From assembly GCA_002746235.1 (NCBI GenBank), contig NVWJ01000005.1, positions 136,994 through 143,462 on the forward strand: 6,469 bases of DNA, written 5' to 3'. The notes below the pieces were generated by a model, which was not told the origin of the DNA, made no database searches, and saw only the letters and a list, made by a program, of their open reading frames with translations. Made by a program: the position numbers and the translations under genes. Positions within the stretch are counted from its first letter, which is position 1, and each line of letters opens with the position of its first letter. The DNA comes from Planctomycetota bacterium (lineage in GTDB: Bacteria; Planctomycetota; UBA1135). Below, piece after piece: positions 1 through 6,028 of this stretch.

Positions 1-1290
1 CAAGCTGAGTTCGAATGGAACGTTTGGTGTTTCACTCATGACAAAAGCTGCACCCGTATCAGGTCGATGAGCTCGATGAGGAGAGCTAGCTAAATAGGAC
101 CCTATCAACAATTCGGATTTCCCGTCTCCATTCAAATCGCCGAGATCCGCGATAGAAGAACCGAAAGCACTGTTTCCACGCATTTCGGTAATTGTTGTTC
201 CATCGACACCGGAAAGAACACGAACGAAATCCGTTTGAAAGAAGACGGTGCTGCGCCCGCTACTAAAAGCAAAGTCAGGGATTCCGTCACCGTTGTAATC
301 TTCTAAGCCAGCAACTTCGCGGCCGTATATTTCACCTAATGGATCGGAATAGGAATAAAGTAAGGCTCCAGATTGGCCGGAAAAAACATCCACGTGAGGA
401 TTCACAGGCGGGCTTGTAAGGTAGGTTCCAGTGATGACCTCAGAAAACCCATCGCCATCTAAATCATTGATACTATCGAAGGTCCCGCCGGGAAAGGTTC
501 GGATGAGTGTTCCATCTATCCCGGAACGGATTTCCATTTGGTGCTGAGAAAAGGTGTATCGACTCACCGCTGCATCCAGAATGCCGTCGTTATCAAAATC
601 GGGAGCAGAGCGTACCTGACCGCCCAAAAAAGTTCCCGCAACCGTTCCATTGACGGTGTAAAGACGGGAGCCGAAAAGCACAGAATAAACTGCATAGCTA
701 CCGGCATTTTGTAACCCACTAGGATTAGCCCTCGATTCCCCAGCCAACATATCGGCCAGGCCGTCGCCATTGACATCGCCAATAGCCGCGATGGTGTTCC
801 CTAGTGCAGAGCCAACGTAATGACCGTCAAAGCGGCGAATTTCAGTGCCCGTGGCACCAGAATAAATGCGAATAGAACCACTATCCGTTAGCCCGCCGTT
901 GTCCTCGCTGTTAGCGCCAACAGCAAAATCATTGACTCCATCTCCGTCAACGTCGCCTAAGCCAGCGACAGCGGAACCAAAACGTCCAAAGTTAGTGCTC
1001 CCTTGTAGGAAATAAATTACATTTCCTGTTGCGCCAGAAAACAAAGTTGCTGATCCAGATTGATTGCCACCCAAGGCATCGTCATAAGGGGCGCCAATCA
1101 GAAAATCATCGATGCCATCTCCATCAATGTCTCCAGCATTTGCCACTGCCTTCCCTAAACCAGCGCCCTTGTTGGGACCAAGGTATTCGTAAATAGCCGA
1201 ATCGGACTGCGCTTGAAGCGATTGTGCGAGGAGGGTTAGGCTCAAAAAAATCGAGAGCCTACATAGGTGTGGATTGTGTTGCATGGTCAT
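1..1290 (-). CDS. Secreted FG-GAP/VCBS beta-propeller protein (3' end beyond window)
   Basis: The minus strand is open without a stop from an ATG at 1290 to the left edge, giving 430 residues; the C-terminus is missing. Residues 1-28 look like a signal peptide (hydrophobic stretch LSIFLSLTLLAQSL, then QAQ). Seven calcium-binding-type motifs of the DxDGDGxxD kind begin at residues 54, 113, 172, 231, 276, 331 and 385, the first four exactly 59 residues apart. Each is followed by a hydrophobic strand (such as FLIGAP or FAVGA) and often by an 'SGATG' turn, as in FG-GAP/integrin-alpha N-terminal repeats. This predicts an exported seven-bladed propeller; the ligand is unknown. A second ATG at 1284 is an equally possible start, since neither has a Shine-Dalgarno motif. 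The gene is divergent from the DUF3667 gene. What follows residue 430 is unseen. The family call is firm; the role is not. Confidence 0.9.
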   Translation of the reverse strand, partial: MTMQHNPHLCRLSIFLSLTLLAQSLQAQSDSAIYEYLGPNKGAGLGKAVANAGDIDGDGIDDFLIGAPYDDALGGNQSGSATLFSGATGNVIYFLQGSTNFGRFGSAVAGLGDVDGDGVNDFAVGANSEDNGGLTDSGSIRIYSGATGTEIRRFDGHYVGSALGNTIAAIGDVNGDGLADMLAGESRANPSGLQNAGSYAVYSVLFGSRLYTVNGTVAGTFLGGQVRSAPDFDNDGILDAAVSRYTFSQHQMEIRSGIDGTLIRTFPGGTFDSINDLDGDGFSEVITGTYLTSPPVNPHVDVFSGQSGALLYSYSDPLGEIYGREVAGLEDYNGDGIPDFAFSSGRSTVFFQTDFVRVLSGVDGTTITEMRGNSAFGSSIADLGDLNGDGKSELLIGSYLASSPHRAHRPDTGAAFVMSETPNVPFELSL

Positions 1291-1360
1291 GCTTATGAAT
1301 TTCTATTTAAGGTAACGATAGAACTGATTGTTCTTAAGAGTCCGAGGGGTCACGCTTTTG

Positions 1361-1389
1361 TTGGCGACATGAATCAAAGAATCCATTAT
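1361..1389 (+). promoter_or_regulatory. Candidate sigma70-like promoter for the DUF3667/DUF1080 pair
   Basis: TTGGCG (1361-1366) and CATTAT (1384-1389) are separated by 17 bp, each matching 4 of 6 consensus positions. The proposed -10 overlaps the TATAAT read on the opposite strand. The site lies about 65 bp upstream of the ATG at 1455. Pattern match only; promoter consensus in this lineage may differ. Confidence 0.22.
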
Positions 1390-1390
1390 A
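1385..1390 (-). promoter_or_regulatory. Candidate -10 box for the minus-strand FG-GAP gene
   Basis: The minus strand reads TATAAT exactly, about 95 bp upstream of the FG-GAP start at 1290. No good -35 hexamer lies 16-18 bp upstream (AGTCGC at 17 bp), so this rests on the -10 match alone. It would give a 5' leader of roughly 88 nt. Confidence 0.25.
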
Positions 1391-1454
1391 AGAGAGGATA
1401 GGGAAATGCGACTCAGTTTGAGAACAAACCTAGTCTAGCAGCTACTCTCTCACC

Positions 1455-2363
1455 ATGGCCAAACAACCCATGGTCCCCCAGCCGGAAAGTGGGCCGCGTA
1501 AATGCCCGAACTGCCTTGCAGTTGCAACCCACGCCTACTGCCCGCAGTGTGGCCAACATACGCGTGGGTTGCGTGCCTCGTTTCGCGAACTCATTGCCGA
1601 TTTCTTCACGGTTTGGTTTGGCGCGGAATCACGATCCTGGCGCAGCCTTTGGCTGCTATTTCGCAAACCGGGCATGCTGTGCTTGGAGTACCAGCAGGGA
1701 CGACGTCAACGTTACGTCCCGCCGCTGCGTCTCTATTTATTCATGAGTGTGTTGTTGTTGTTGGTCGCGAAATGCAACGGCGACTTGCATGACGATGCCA
1801 TCTTCTCGGTCAACTCCTCCACTTCCAACGACGTTCCAGACCTTGCTGCCGATGCGATTGGCAACCTGGAGGAACAGGTGCGCGATAGTTTTTTAAGCGC
1901 AGACTCTTGGTGGCAAGCACCGATTCGTGAGTTCTTAATCGAGCGCACCCATCGCATGGACCGCATGAGTGACGCCCAACAAAGTGCGGCACTGTCACGC
2001 GAAATGGTAGCCAATATTCCTTTCGCACTTCTGGCACTGCTACCGTTCTTTGCCTTCTATTTACGAATTCTATGGTTCCGCAGTGGATCGATTTACTTCG
2101 ACCACTTCATCTTTGCATTGCAGTACCAATCTTTTTTCTATGCGCTAATCACCTTAATCATTGTGATCCCAAGTCCAGGTTGGCTGTACGGAATAACACT
2201 ATTCCTCTACCCGCCGATTTACCTGACCCTGGCACAACGCCGCGTCACGCAACGCTCCTATTGGAGATGCACCTTTAACACTTTGGTGCTTGCACCACTG
2301 CTCACTGCAACCTCCATAGGCATCATCGTTGCCCTCGCCGCGGTTAGCTTCCTCACCTTCTAG
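1455..2363 (+). CDS. DUF3667-type zinc-ribbon membrane protein
   Basis: This 302-residue protein has an N-terminal zinc ribbon made of two CPxC knuckles (C17/C20 and C29/C32, ending 'CGQH'), then a conserved soluble stretch (residues 40-90) with 'LLFRKPG' and 'GRRQRYVPPLRLY'. Hydrophobic segments at about 91-105, 187-206, 222-240, 243-261 and 275-300 suggest an integral membrane protein. A polar, acidic loop fills 107-185. 'FDHFIFALQYQSFFYAL' (215-231) resembles the HFVFALH-type segment of DUF3667 proteins. The biochemical function of that family is not known to me. An in-frame TAG at 1431 limits the start; ATG 1455 is chosen, with M6 (1470) as an alternative. Upstream sequence is pyrimidine-rich without a Shine-Dalgarno motif. 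The stop is 5 bp from the DUF1080 start, implying co-transcription. Confidence 0.85.
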   Translation: MAKQPMVPQPESGPRKCPNCLAVATHAYCPQCGQHTRGLRASFRELIADFFTVWFGAESRSWRSLWLLFRKPGMLCLEYQQGRRQRYVPPLRLYLFMSVLLLLVAKCNGDLHDDAIFSVNSSTSNDVPDLAADAIGNLEEQVRDSFLSADSWWQAPIREFLIERTHRMDRMSDAQQSAALSREMVANIPFALLALLPFFAFYLRILWFRSGSIYFDHFIFALQYQSFFYALITLIIVIPSPGWLYGITLFLYPPIYLTLAQRRVTQRSYWRCTFNTLVLAPLLTATSIGIIVALAAVSFLTF

Positions 2364-2368
2364 TCCTC

Positions 2369-3133
2369 ATGCGTTTGCTCCTCCTAATCCTAACCACTCC
2401 ATTTCTGCTTCAGGATCCAACCCCACGCCCAGGTTACGACGACACCCCGCGACTTCCTGGGCAAGAGTGGCGCGTGCATGATTTAAAACGCCCCTATCCA
2501 ATCGTGGTCAAGCCCGGCAAAAACGTGGGCGATGCCCCCTCCGATGCTCTCATCCTCTTCGATGGCACCAACCTAGACGCCTGGATGACCCCCGACGGCG
2601 AAGCCCCCACCTGGAAGCTGGTCGATGGCGCCATGGTGGTCGCAGGCAACGCGGAAGTGCAAACCAAGGCCTCTTTTGGCGACAGCCAACTGCATGTGGA
2701 ATGGGCCAGCCCGGCGGATCGAAGCGGGGATTCCCAGGGCATGGGCAATAGTGGTGTGTTTTTAATGGGTCTTTATGAAATTCAGGTGCTCGATACCTGG
2801 AATAACACCAGCTATGCCGATGGCACTGCGGGGGCAATTTATGGCCAATTCCCGCCTTCGGCCAACGTTTGCCGCCCATCGGGTGAATGGCAGACCTATG
2901 ACATTTTGTTCACCGCGCCTAAATTCAGTGAATCAGGCGATTTAGACTCGCCAGCAACAGTCACTTTGCTGCATAACGGCGTCCTGGTGCACCATAATCG
3001 CGAATTATTGGGGCCGACGGTGCATCGTACGCTGCCTCCAGGGGGGGCTCATGCCGAAAAGTTGCCTGTGAAACTGCAAAATCATGGCGATCCGGTACGT
3101 TATCGCAATCTCTGGATTAGGAGTTTGGATTAG
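2369..3133 (+). CDS. Secreted DUF1080 / 3-keto-disaccharide hydrolase-family protein
   Basis: This 254-residue protein matches the DUF1080 (3-keto-disaccharide hydrolase, PF06439) pattern almost end to end. It opens with 'LILFDGTNLDAW' (61-72), then 'W-K-LVDGAMVV' (82-91), the strand 'SQLHVEW' (106-112), 'GNSGVFLMGLYEIQVLDTW' (126-144), 'AGAIYGQFPP' (154-163), 'GEWQTYDILFTAP' (172-184), 'VTLLHNGVLVH' (198-208) and the closing 'LQNHGDPVRYRNLWIRSL' (236-253). The fold is a concanavalin-like beta sandwich; some members cleave 3-keto-glycosides, but the substrate here cannot be read from sequence. Residues 1-15 are a short hydrophobic leader (RLLLLILTTPFLLQ) that probably directs export, although no typical Ala-x-Ala site is visible. 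The start lies 5 bp after the DUF3667 stop without a Shine-Dalgarno motif, so translational coupling is likely. A run of seven G (3041-3047) lies inside the gene. Confidence 0.93.
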   Translation: MRLLLLILTTPFLLQDPTPRPGYDDTPRLPGQEWRVHDLKRPYPIVVKPGKNVGDAPSDALILFDGTNLDAWMTPDGEAPTWKLVDGAMVVAGNAEVQTKASFGDSQLHVEWASPADRSGDSQGMGNSGVFLMGLYEIQVLDTWNNTSYADGTAGAIYGQFPPSANVCRPSGEWQTYDILFTAPKFSESGDLDSPATVTLLHNGVLVHHNRELLGPTVHRTLPPGGAHAEKLPVKLQNHGDPVRYRNLWIRSLD

Positions 3134-3139
3134 CAAGAA

Positions 3140-3191
3140 CCTATTGTGGGCAAAAAAATAGGCTGTTAAGGCCCAGAATAGGGTAGTTTAT
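3140..3191 (+). terminator. Possible imperfect terminator after the DUF1080 gene
   Basis: Arms 3140-3151 and 3171-3182 pair over 12 positions with one G-G mismatch, around a 19-nt A-rich loop, followed by the weak T-tract GTAGTTTATT. The large loop and poor tail make termination uncertain. It may only attenuate read-through into the CRTAC1 gene. Confidence 0.35.
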
Positions 3192-3195
3192 TGCT

Positions 3196-3219
3196 GGGAG
3201 GGCTGTTATTGGCCCCCCC
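3196..3219 (+). promoter_or_regulatory. GC-rich hairpin just upstream of the CRTAC1 start
   Basis: GGGAGGGC (3196-3203) can pair with GCCCCCCC (3212-3219) through 7 pairs and one A-C mismatch, with an 8-nt loop. It ends 13 nt before the ATG at 3233 and involves the only Shine-Dalgarno-like purine run in the leader. A role in expression is inference; it could also be a chance pairing around the C8 run. Confidence 0.3.
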
Positions 3220-3232
3220 CGAATTGACTCCT

Positions 3233-5101
3233 ATGAGCCATCTCCTCCTTACCTCAACTGTCGTTTCCGCGTTGTTGTCGAGTGCACTGAGTGCACAGAT
3301 CGATGAGCGTGGCGCCCTTCAAATTACCTACCAGGACGAAGCTGCGGCAAGAAACGCGCTAGTTCCGGGTTATGGCCGCGGCACTGCCATGGTCGACCTC
3401 GACAATGATGGCAGGCTTGACCTCATTGTCACCATGTCTGAGATGCAAGATACCTTCCTGCGTCAAAAGGCCGATGGCACCTTCGAAAACATGAATGTTG
3501 CCTGGGGTATTCCAGCCACTCTCGACCGCGGTTGGGGTGTGTTAGCAGCGGACTTTGACAACGACGGCGACCGCGATGTTTACTTCCCCACCGGCGGTTT
3601 TTCTGGTGCACAAGCAAACACTATTCTGCGTAACGACCTCAACACCACCGGTACTTTCACCGACATGACTGCGAACTCCGGCGACGCACCGCTCGACACC
3701 TTCGCTACCTTTGGCGGAACGGTACTTGATTATGACAACGACGGTGACCTAGACATATTTGTGTCGAATAATGGTGTGGCGGTTGGAGGCCCGGTCCATA
3801 ACATCTTGCTGCGCAACGACGGCAACTTCGTCTTTACCGACGTTTCGGCTGCAGCGGGCATCACCCACCTCGGCGATTACCGCCATTGCTCTTCCGGCGA
3901 TGTCGACAATGATGGTTTTGTGGACATCTTCGTAGGTAACTACGTTGGCGGCAACTTGCTTTACCACAACAACGGCGACGGCACCTTCACCGATACCGCA
4001 ATCTTCTCGGGCGTTGCAGACCCAAACAAGAACTTTGGTGGTGTCCTAATCGACTTCAATAACGATGGATGGCTCGACCTTTTCGGTGCGCGCTATCAGT
4101 TCACCGGGAATTACCCTAGCGGCCTTTACATCAACAATGGCGATGGCACCTTCCGCGATGTACGCAGAGCCGCACGCATGACGCGTCAACAGGACATGGG
4201 CCACAACTGCAGTGACCTCAACGCCGATGGCTACCCAGACATTTATATTGGAACTGGTCATCCGAACGTTAAGGATCTCGATGTCATTAAACTGATCCGT
4301 CCAACGCCCTCGGGTGGACTCATGTCGCTAAATATTGGTGCCACATCTGGCCTCCATGCACTTGGCGAGACCCGCAGCCACGGAGCTGCTTTCGGTGATA
4401 TCAACCGCGACGGCTACAACGACATTTACGTGAACAACGGCGGTCCGGCTTTCGTTCCATCCAGCTGGCAAGAGAACTCCTTGTTCATCTCCGATGGCAA
4501 CGCTAACAACTGGATCCAAGTGGAACCAATCGGTGTGATTTCCAATAAGTCTGCAGTTGGCGTGCGCATGATGGCGCTGACCGGCGACGACGTGAAAGTC
4601 TTCCGCTTGAACACCGTAGGTCGTGGTTTCTGTAACACCGACAGCCCGATTGCTCACTTTGGTTTAGGTCCTGCAAATCGAGTTCAAGATTTCGTTATGC
4701 GCTGGCCTTCCGGTATCGAGCAAACCTACCTTGATCTTCCAACTTTGGAGGCTCACAAGATTTACGAGACTGGTTTCACTTGGAGCGGCACTCCAGCAGT
4801 GGGCGCCACCATCAACCTGGAAGCCTTTGGTGTGCCAAACGGTACTGTCACCCTGTTCCACTCCGATGTCGCTGGTGTGACCCGCGATCGCGCGCAAGGC
4901 GGCACCGTCCGCATGGGTGGCACAATCACCTTTGAACCTCCATTCGCTCTCGGCGCAGATGGCAAAGTCAGCACCACCTTCACCATTCCTAACGACCCGA
5001 ACCTAAGCGGCAAGACCCTTTACTTGCAGGCCAAGGTTGAGGATTCTGCTGGTGTGCACCCGCTAACCTTGACTCACAATGTTGAGTTAGTCATTCCATA
5101 A
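3233..5101 (+). CDS. Secreted CRTAC1-family protein: VCBS/FG-GAP propeller, ASPIC/UnbV domain, C-terminal beta module
   Basis: This 622-residue protein starts with a clear signal peptide (MSHLLLTSTVVSALLSSALSAQ, cleavage near 22). ATG 3233 is therefore preferred over a TTG at 3191 that would add 14 residues ahead of it. Seven DxDxDGxxD-type calcium motifs begin at residues 55, 107, 166, 223, 274, 328 and 389, indicating a seven-bladed propeller. Between several lie 'NNGDGTF' turns typical of CRTAC1 proteins. An ASPIC/UnbV domain follows (about 427-503) with 'NKSAVGVRM', 'GRGFCNTDSPIAHFGLG' and 'RWPSGIEQTYLDL'. The last roughly 108 residues (515-622) form a beta-rich tail ending 'LTHNVELVIP'. 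Partner and substrate are unknown; an extracellular binding or adhesive role is inferred from the family. The gene is separated by 99 bp from the DUF1080 gene and is convergent with the cupredoxin gene. Confidence 0.93.
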   Translation: MSHLLLTSTVVSALLSSALSAQIDERGALQITYQDEAAARNALVPGYGRGTAMVDLDNDGRLDLIVTMSEMQDTFLRQKADGTFENMNVAWGIPATLDRGWGVLAADFDNDGDRDVYFPTGGFSGAQANTILRNDLNTTGTFTDMTANSGDAPLDTFATFGGTVLDYDNDGDLDIFVSNNGVAVGGPVHNILLRNDGNFVFTDVSAAAGITHLGDYRHCSSGDVDNDGFVDIFVGNYVGGNLLYHNNGDGTFTDTAIFSGVADPNKNFGGVLIDFNNDGWLDLFGARYQFTGNYPSGLYINNGDGTFRDVRRAARMTRQQDMGHNCSDLNADGYPDIYIGTGHPNVKDLDVIKLIRPTPSGGLMSLNIGATSGLHALGETRSHGAAFGDINRDGYNDIYVNNGGPAFVPSSWQENSLFISDGNANNWIQVEPIGVISNKSAVGVRMMALTGDDVKVFRLNTVGRGFCNTDSPIAHFGLGPANRVQDFVMRWPSGIEQTYLDLPTLEAHKIYETGFTWSGTPAVGATINLEAFGVPNGTVTLFHSDVAGVTRDRAQGGTVRMGGTITFEPPFALGADGKVSTTFTIPNDPNLSGKTLYLQAKVEDSAGVHPLTLTHNVELVIP

Positions 5102-5122
5102 AGCTGGCTGCAACACCAAACG

Positions 5123-5158
5123 AAACAAGCCCGGCAAGTAACCTTGCCGGGCTTGTTT
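5123..5158. terminator. Bidirectional rho-independent terminator
   Basis: A perfect 16-bp inverted repeat (5123-5138 with 5143-5158) has a 4-nt loop TAAC. The core is CCCGGCAAG, flanked by AAA on one side and TTT on the other, so both strands produce a hairpin with a short U-run. It lies 21 bp after the CRTAC1 stop and 18 bp after the convergent cupredoxin stop, and so can serve both genes. Confidence 0.88.
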
Positions 5159-5176
5159 GTGAAGTAGCGCTTCTGA

Positions 5177-5617
5177 TTAGAGTACGACCGTCACTGGGTT
5201 GGTGAGGATTCCTGCACCGCCACCAAACAACTCGCCGGCGTGAAGGTGGACCGTGGTACCAGCCAAGCCAGGAGGAAGGTTTACCGAAAGCTCTGCGTGG
5301 CCAGCTGCATCTGCGGTTAAAGCAGGTAGTTGGTTAATCGGAGCGCTCAGGGACAAGGTGCCTAGGTTGACGCCGAACGGACCGTTGCCAGTGAGTGAGT
5401 AGCCAATCAGGACCGTGCCGCCAGCATTCATGCCATCGACGTTCATCGTGCCCAATTGTCCTGCGCTAAAGTTCACCAAGGAAAGGACGCGTGGTGACAT
5501 GACTCGAATTGAACCAACCATGCCAAAACCGCCGTGTGGGTCACATCGGTAATCGTAAAGGTCGCCGGCAACAGGGTTCGCGGCCAAAAACGCGGTATCG
5601 AAGGTGACCGTATAGGT
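5177..5617 (-). repeat. Tandem gene duplication, copy 1 (mate 6029-6469)
   Basis: This 441-nt stretch is colinear with 6029-6469, without any indel, at the protein level. The spacer and terminators between the copies are not similar, so only the gene body is recognisably duplicated within the window. The true duplicated length cannot be known because copy 2 is cut. Confidence 0.88.
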
Positions 5618-5863
5618 GTTGGGAGCCGTGGTTGGGTTTCCAGAAAGAAAGGCTCCAGATACGGCGCGTACGTTATGAGAACCACCGCCGGACCAAACCC
5701 AGGTGACTTTATCACCAATATTCAGATTTAGGTCTTGAGGTTCGAAAACGAAACCACCAGCACCGACCGTCACTGCGTGATCGTTCTGTGCGGTTGCCGC
5801 GGTAGAAAGAGTAAGACCAGCCACAAAAATGAGGCCGGTTTTGATGAGAGAGGTAGATTTCAT
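5177..5863 (-). CDS. Secreted type 1 copper (plastocyanin/pseudoazurin-like) protein with C-terminal beta module
   Basis: This 228-residue protein has a signal peptide (residues 1-26, ending TAATAQ) and a cupredoxin domain at about 28-124. Type 1 copper ligands are visible: H63 in 'GSHNVR', then C107, H110 and M115 in 'YRCDPHGGFGM', the C-x2-H-x4-M spacing seen in pseudoazurin-type proteins. It is expected to carry copper for electron transfer outside the cytoplasmic membrane; the redox partner is unknown. A further module of about 100 residues (128-228) ends 'GILTNPVTVVL'. The ORF is open upstream to an ATG at 5965, but that 34-residue extension would place the signal peptide internally and covers intergenic sequence next to a terminator, so ATG 5863 is chosen. 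The upstream leader has no Shine-Dalgarno motif (CTCTTCCC). A TATTAT on the minus strand (5894-5899) could be a -10 box. The upstream neighbour is a close paralog. Confidence 0.92.
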   Translation of the reverse strand: MKSTSLIKTGLIFVAGLTLSTAATAQNDHAVTVGAGGFVFEPQDLNLNIGDKVTWVWSGGGSHNVRAVSGAFLSGNPTTAPNTYTVTFDTAFLAANPVAGDLYDYRCDPHGGFGMVGSIRVMSPRVLSLVNFSAGQLGTMNVDGMNAGGTVLIGYSLTGNGPFGVNLGTLSLSAPINQLPALTADAAGHAELSVNLPPGLAGTTVHLHAGELFGGGAGILTNPVTVVL

Positions 5864-5970
5864 GGGAAGAGATTTATCCAAGGGGACCACACAATAATAA
5901 AGCACATTCGGAGGAAAAGGCTGATTTATTGGGGTTTTTCGAGGTATAGAGCTCGGTTTTCCCACCTAAA

Positions 5971-6001
5971 AGCGGCCTCAATCCAATGGATTGAGGCCGC
6001 T
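5971..6001 (-). terminator. Rho-independent terminator of the upstream cupredoxin gene
   Basis: A perfect 14-bp inverted repeat (5971-5984 with 5988-6001) has a 3-nt loop and a GCGGCCTCAATCC arm. On the minus strand the hairpin runs directly into TTTT. It begins 27 bp after the stop at 6029 and lies upstream of the other cupredoxin gene, so the paralogs are probably separate transcription units. Confidence 0.82.
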
Positions 6002-6028
6002 CAGGTCGAATGAAATATCGATCCCCCC

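Noticed and set aside
564..782. 72-codon minus-strand ORF
   Set aside because: It is an out-of-frame shadow inside the long FG-GAP reading frame, which has clear repeat motifs.
1..1290. The repeated DxDGDG units as a DNA repeat array
   Set aside because: The periodicity is at protein level (propeller blades); the nucleotide copies are diverged and there are no spacers.
2550..2879. 109-codon minus-strand ORF opposite the DUF1080 gene
   Set aside because: Antisense to a strongly conserved domain; arginine/proline-rich composition typical of a shadow frame.
3191..3232. TTG start extending the CRTAC1 protein by 14 residues
   Set aside because: It would put hydrophobic and proline-rich residues ahead of a good signal peptide starting at ATG 3233, and it overlaps the GC hairpin and poly-C run.
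4328..4657. 109-codon minus-strand ORF opposite the CRTAC1 gene
   Set aside because: It lies wholly within the ASPIC/propeller coding region, and its valine-rich protein is what antisense reading of such DNA gives. No recognisable domain.
5864..5965. ATG at 5965 as the start of the complete cupredoxin
   Set aside because: The extension has no signal-like character, and a textbook signal peptide begins at ATG 5863.
5123..6001. The two perfect inverted repeats as ends of a small mobile element
   Set aside because: Their arms are unrelated to each other, each sits just after a stop codon with a T-run, and there is no transposase or target duplication. They are terminators.
5735..6013. 92-codon plus-strand ORF across the cupredoxin N-terminus and spacer
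   Set aside because: It is antisense to the signal peptide and runs through the 5971-6001 terminator. No family resemblance.
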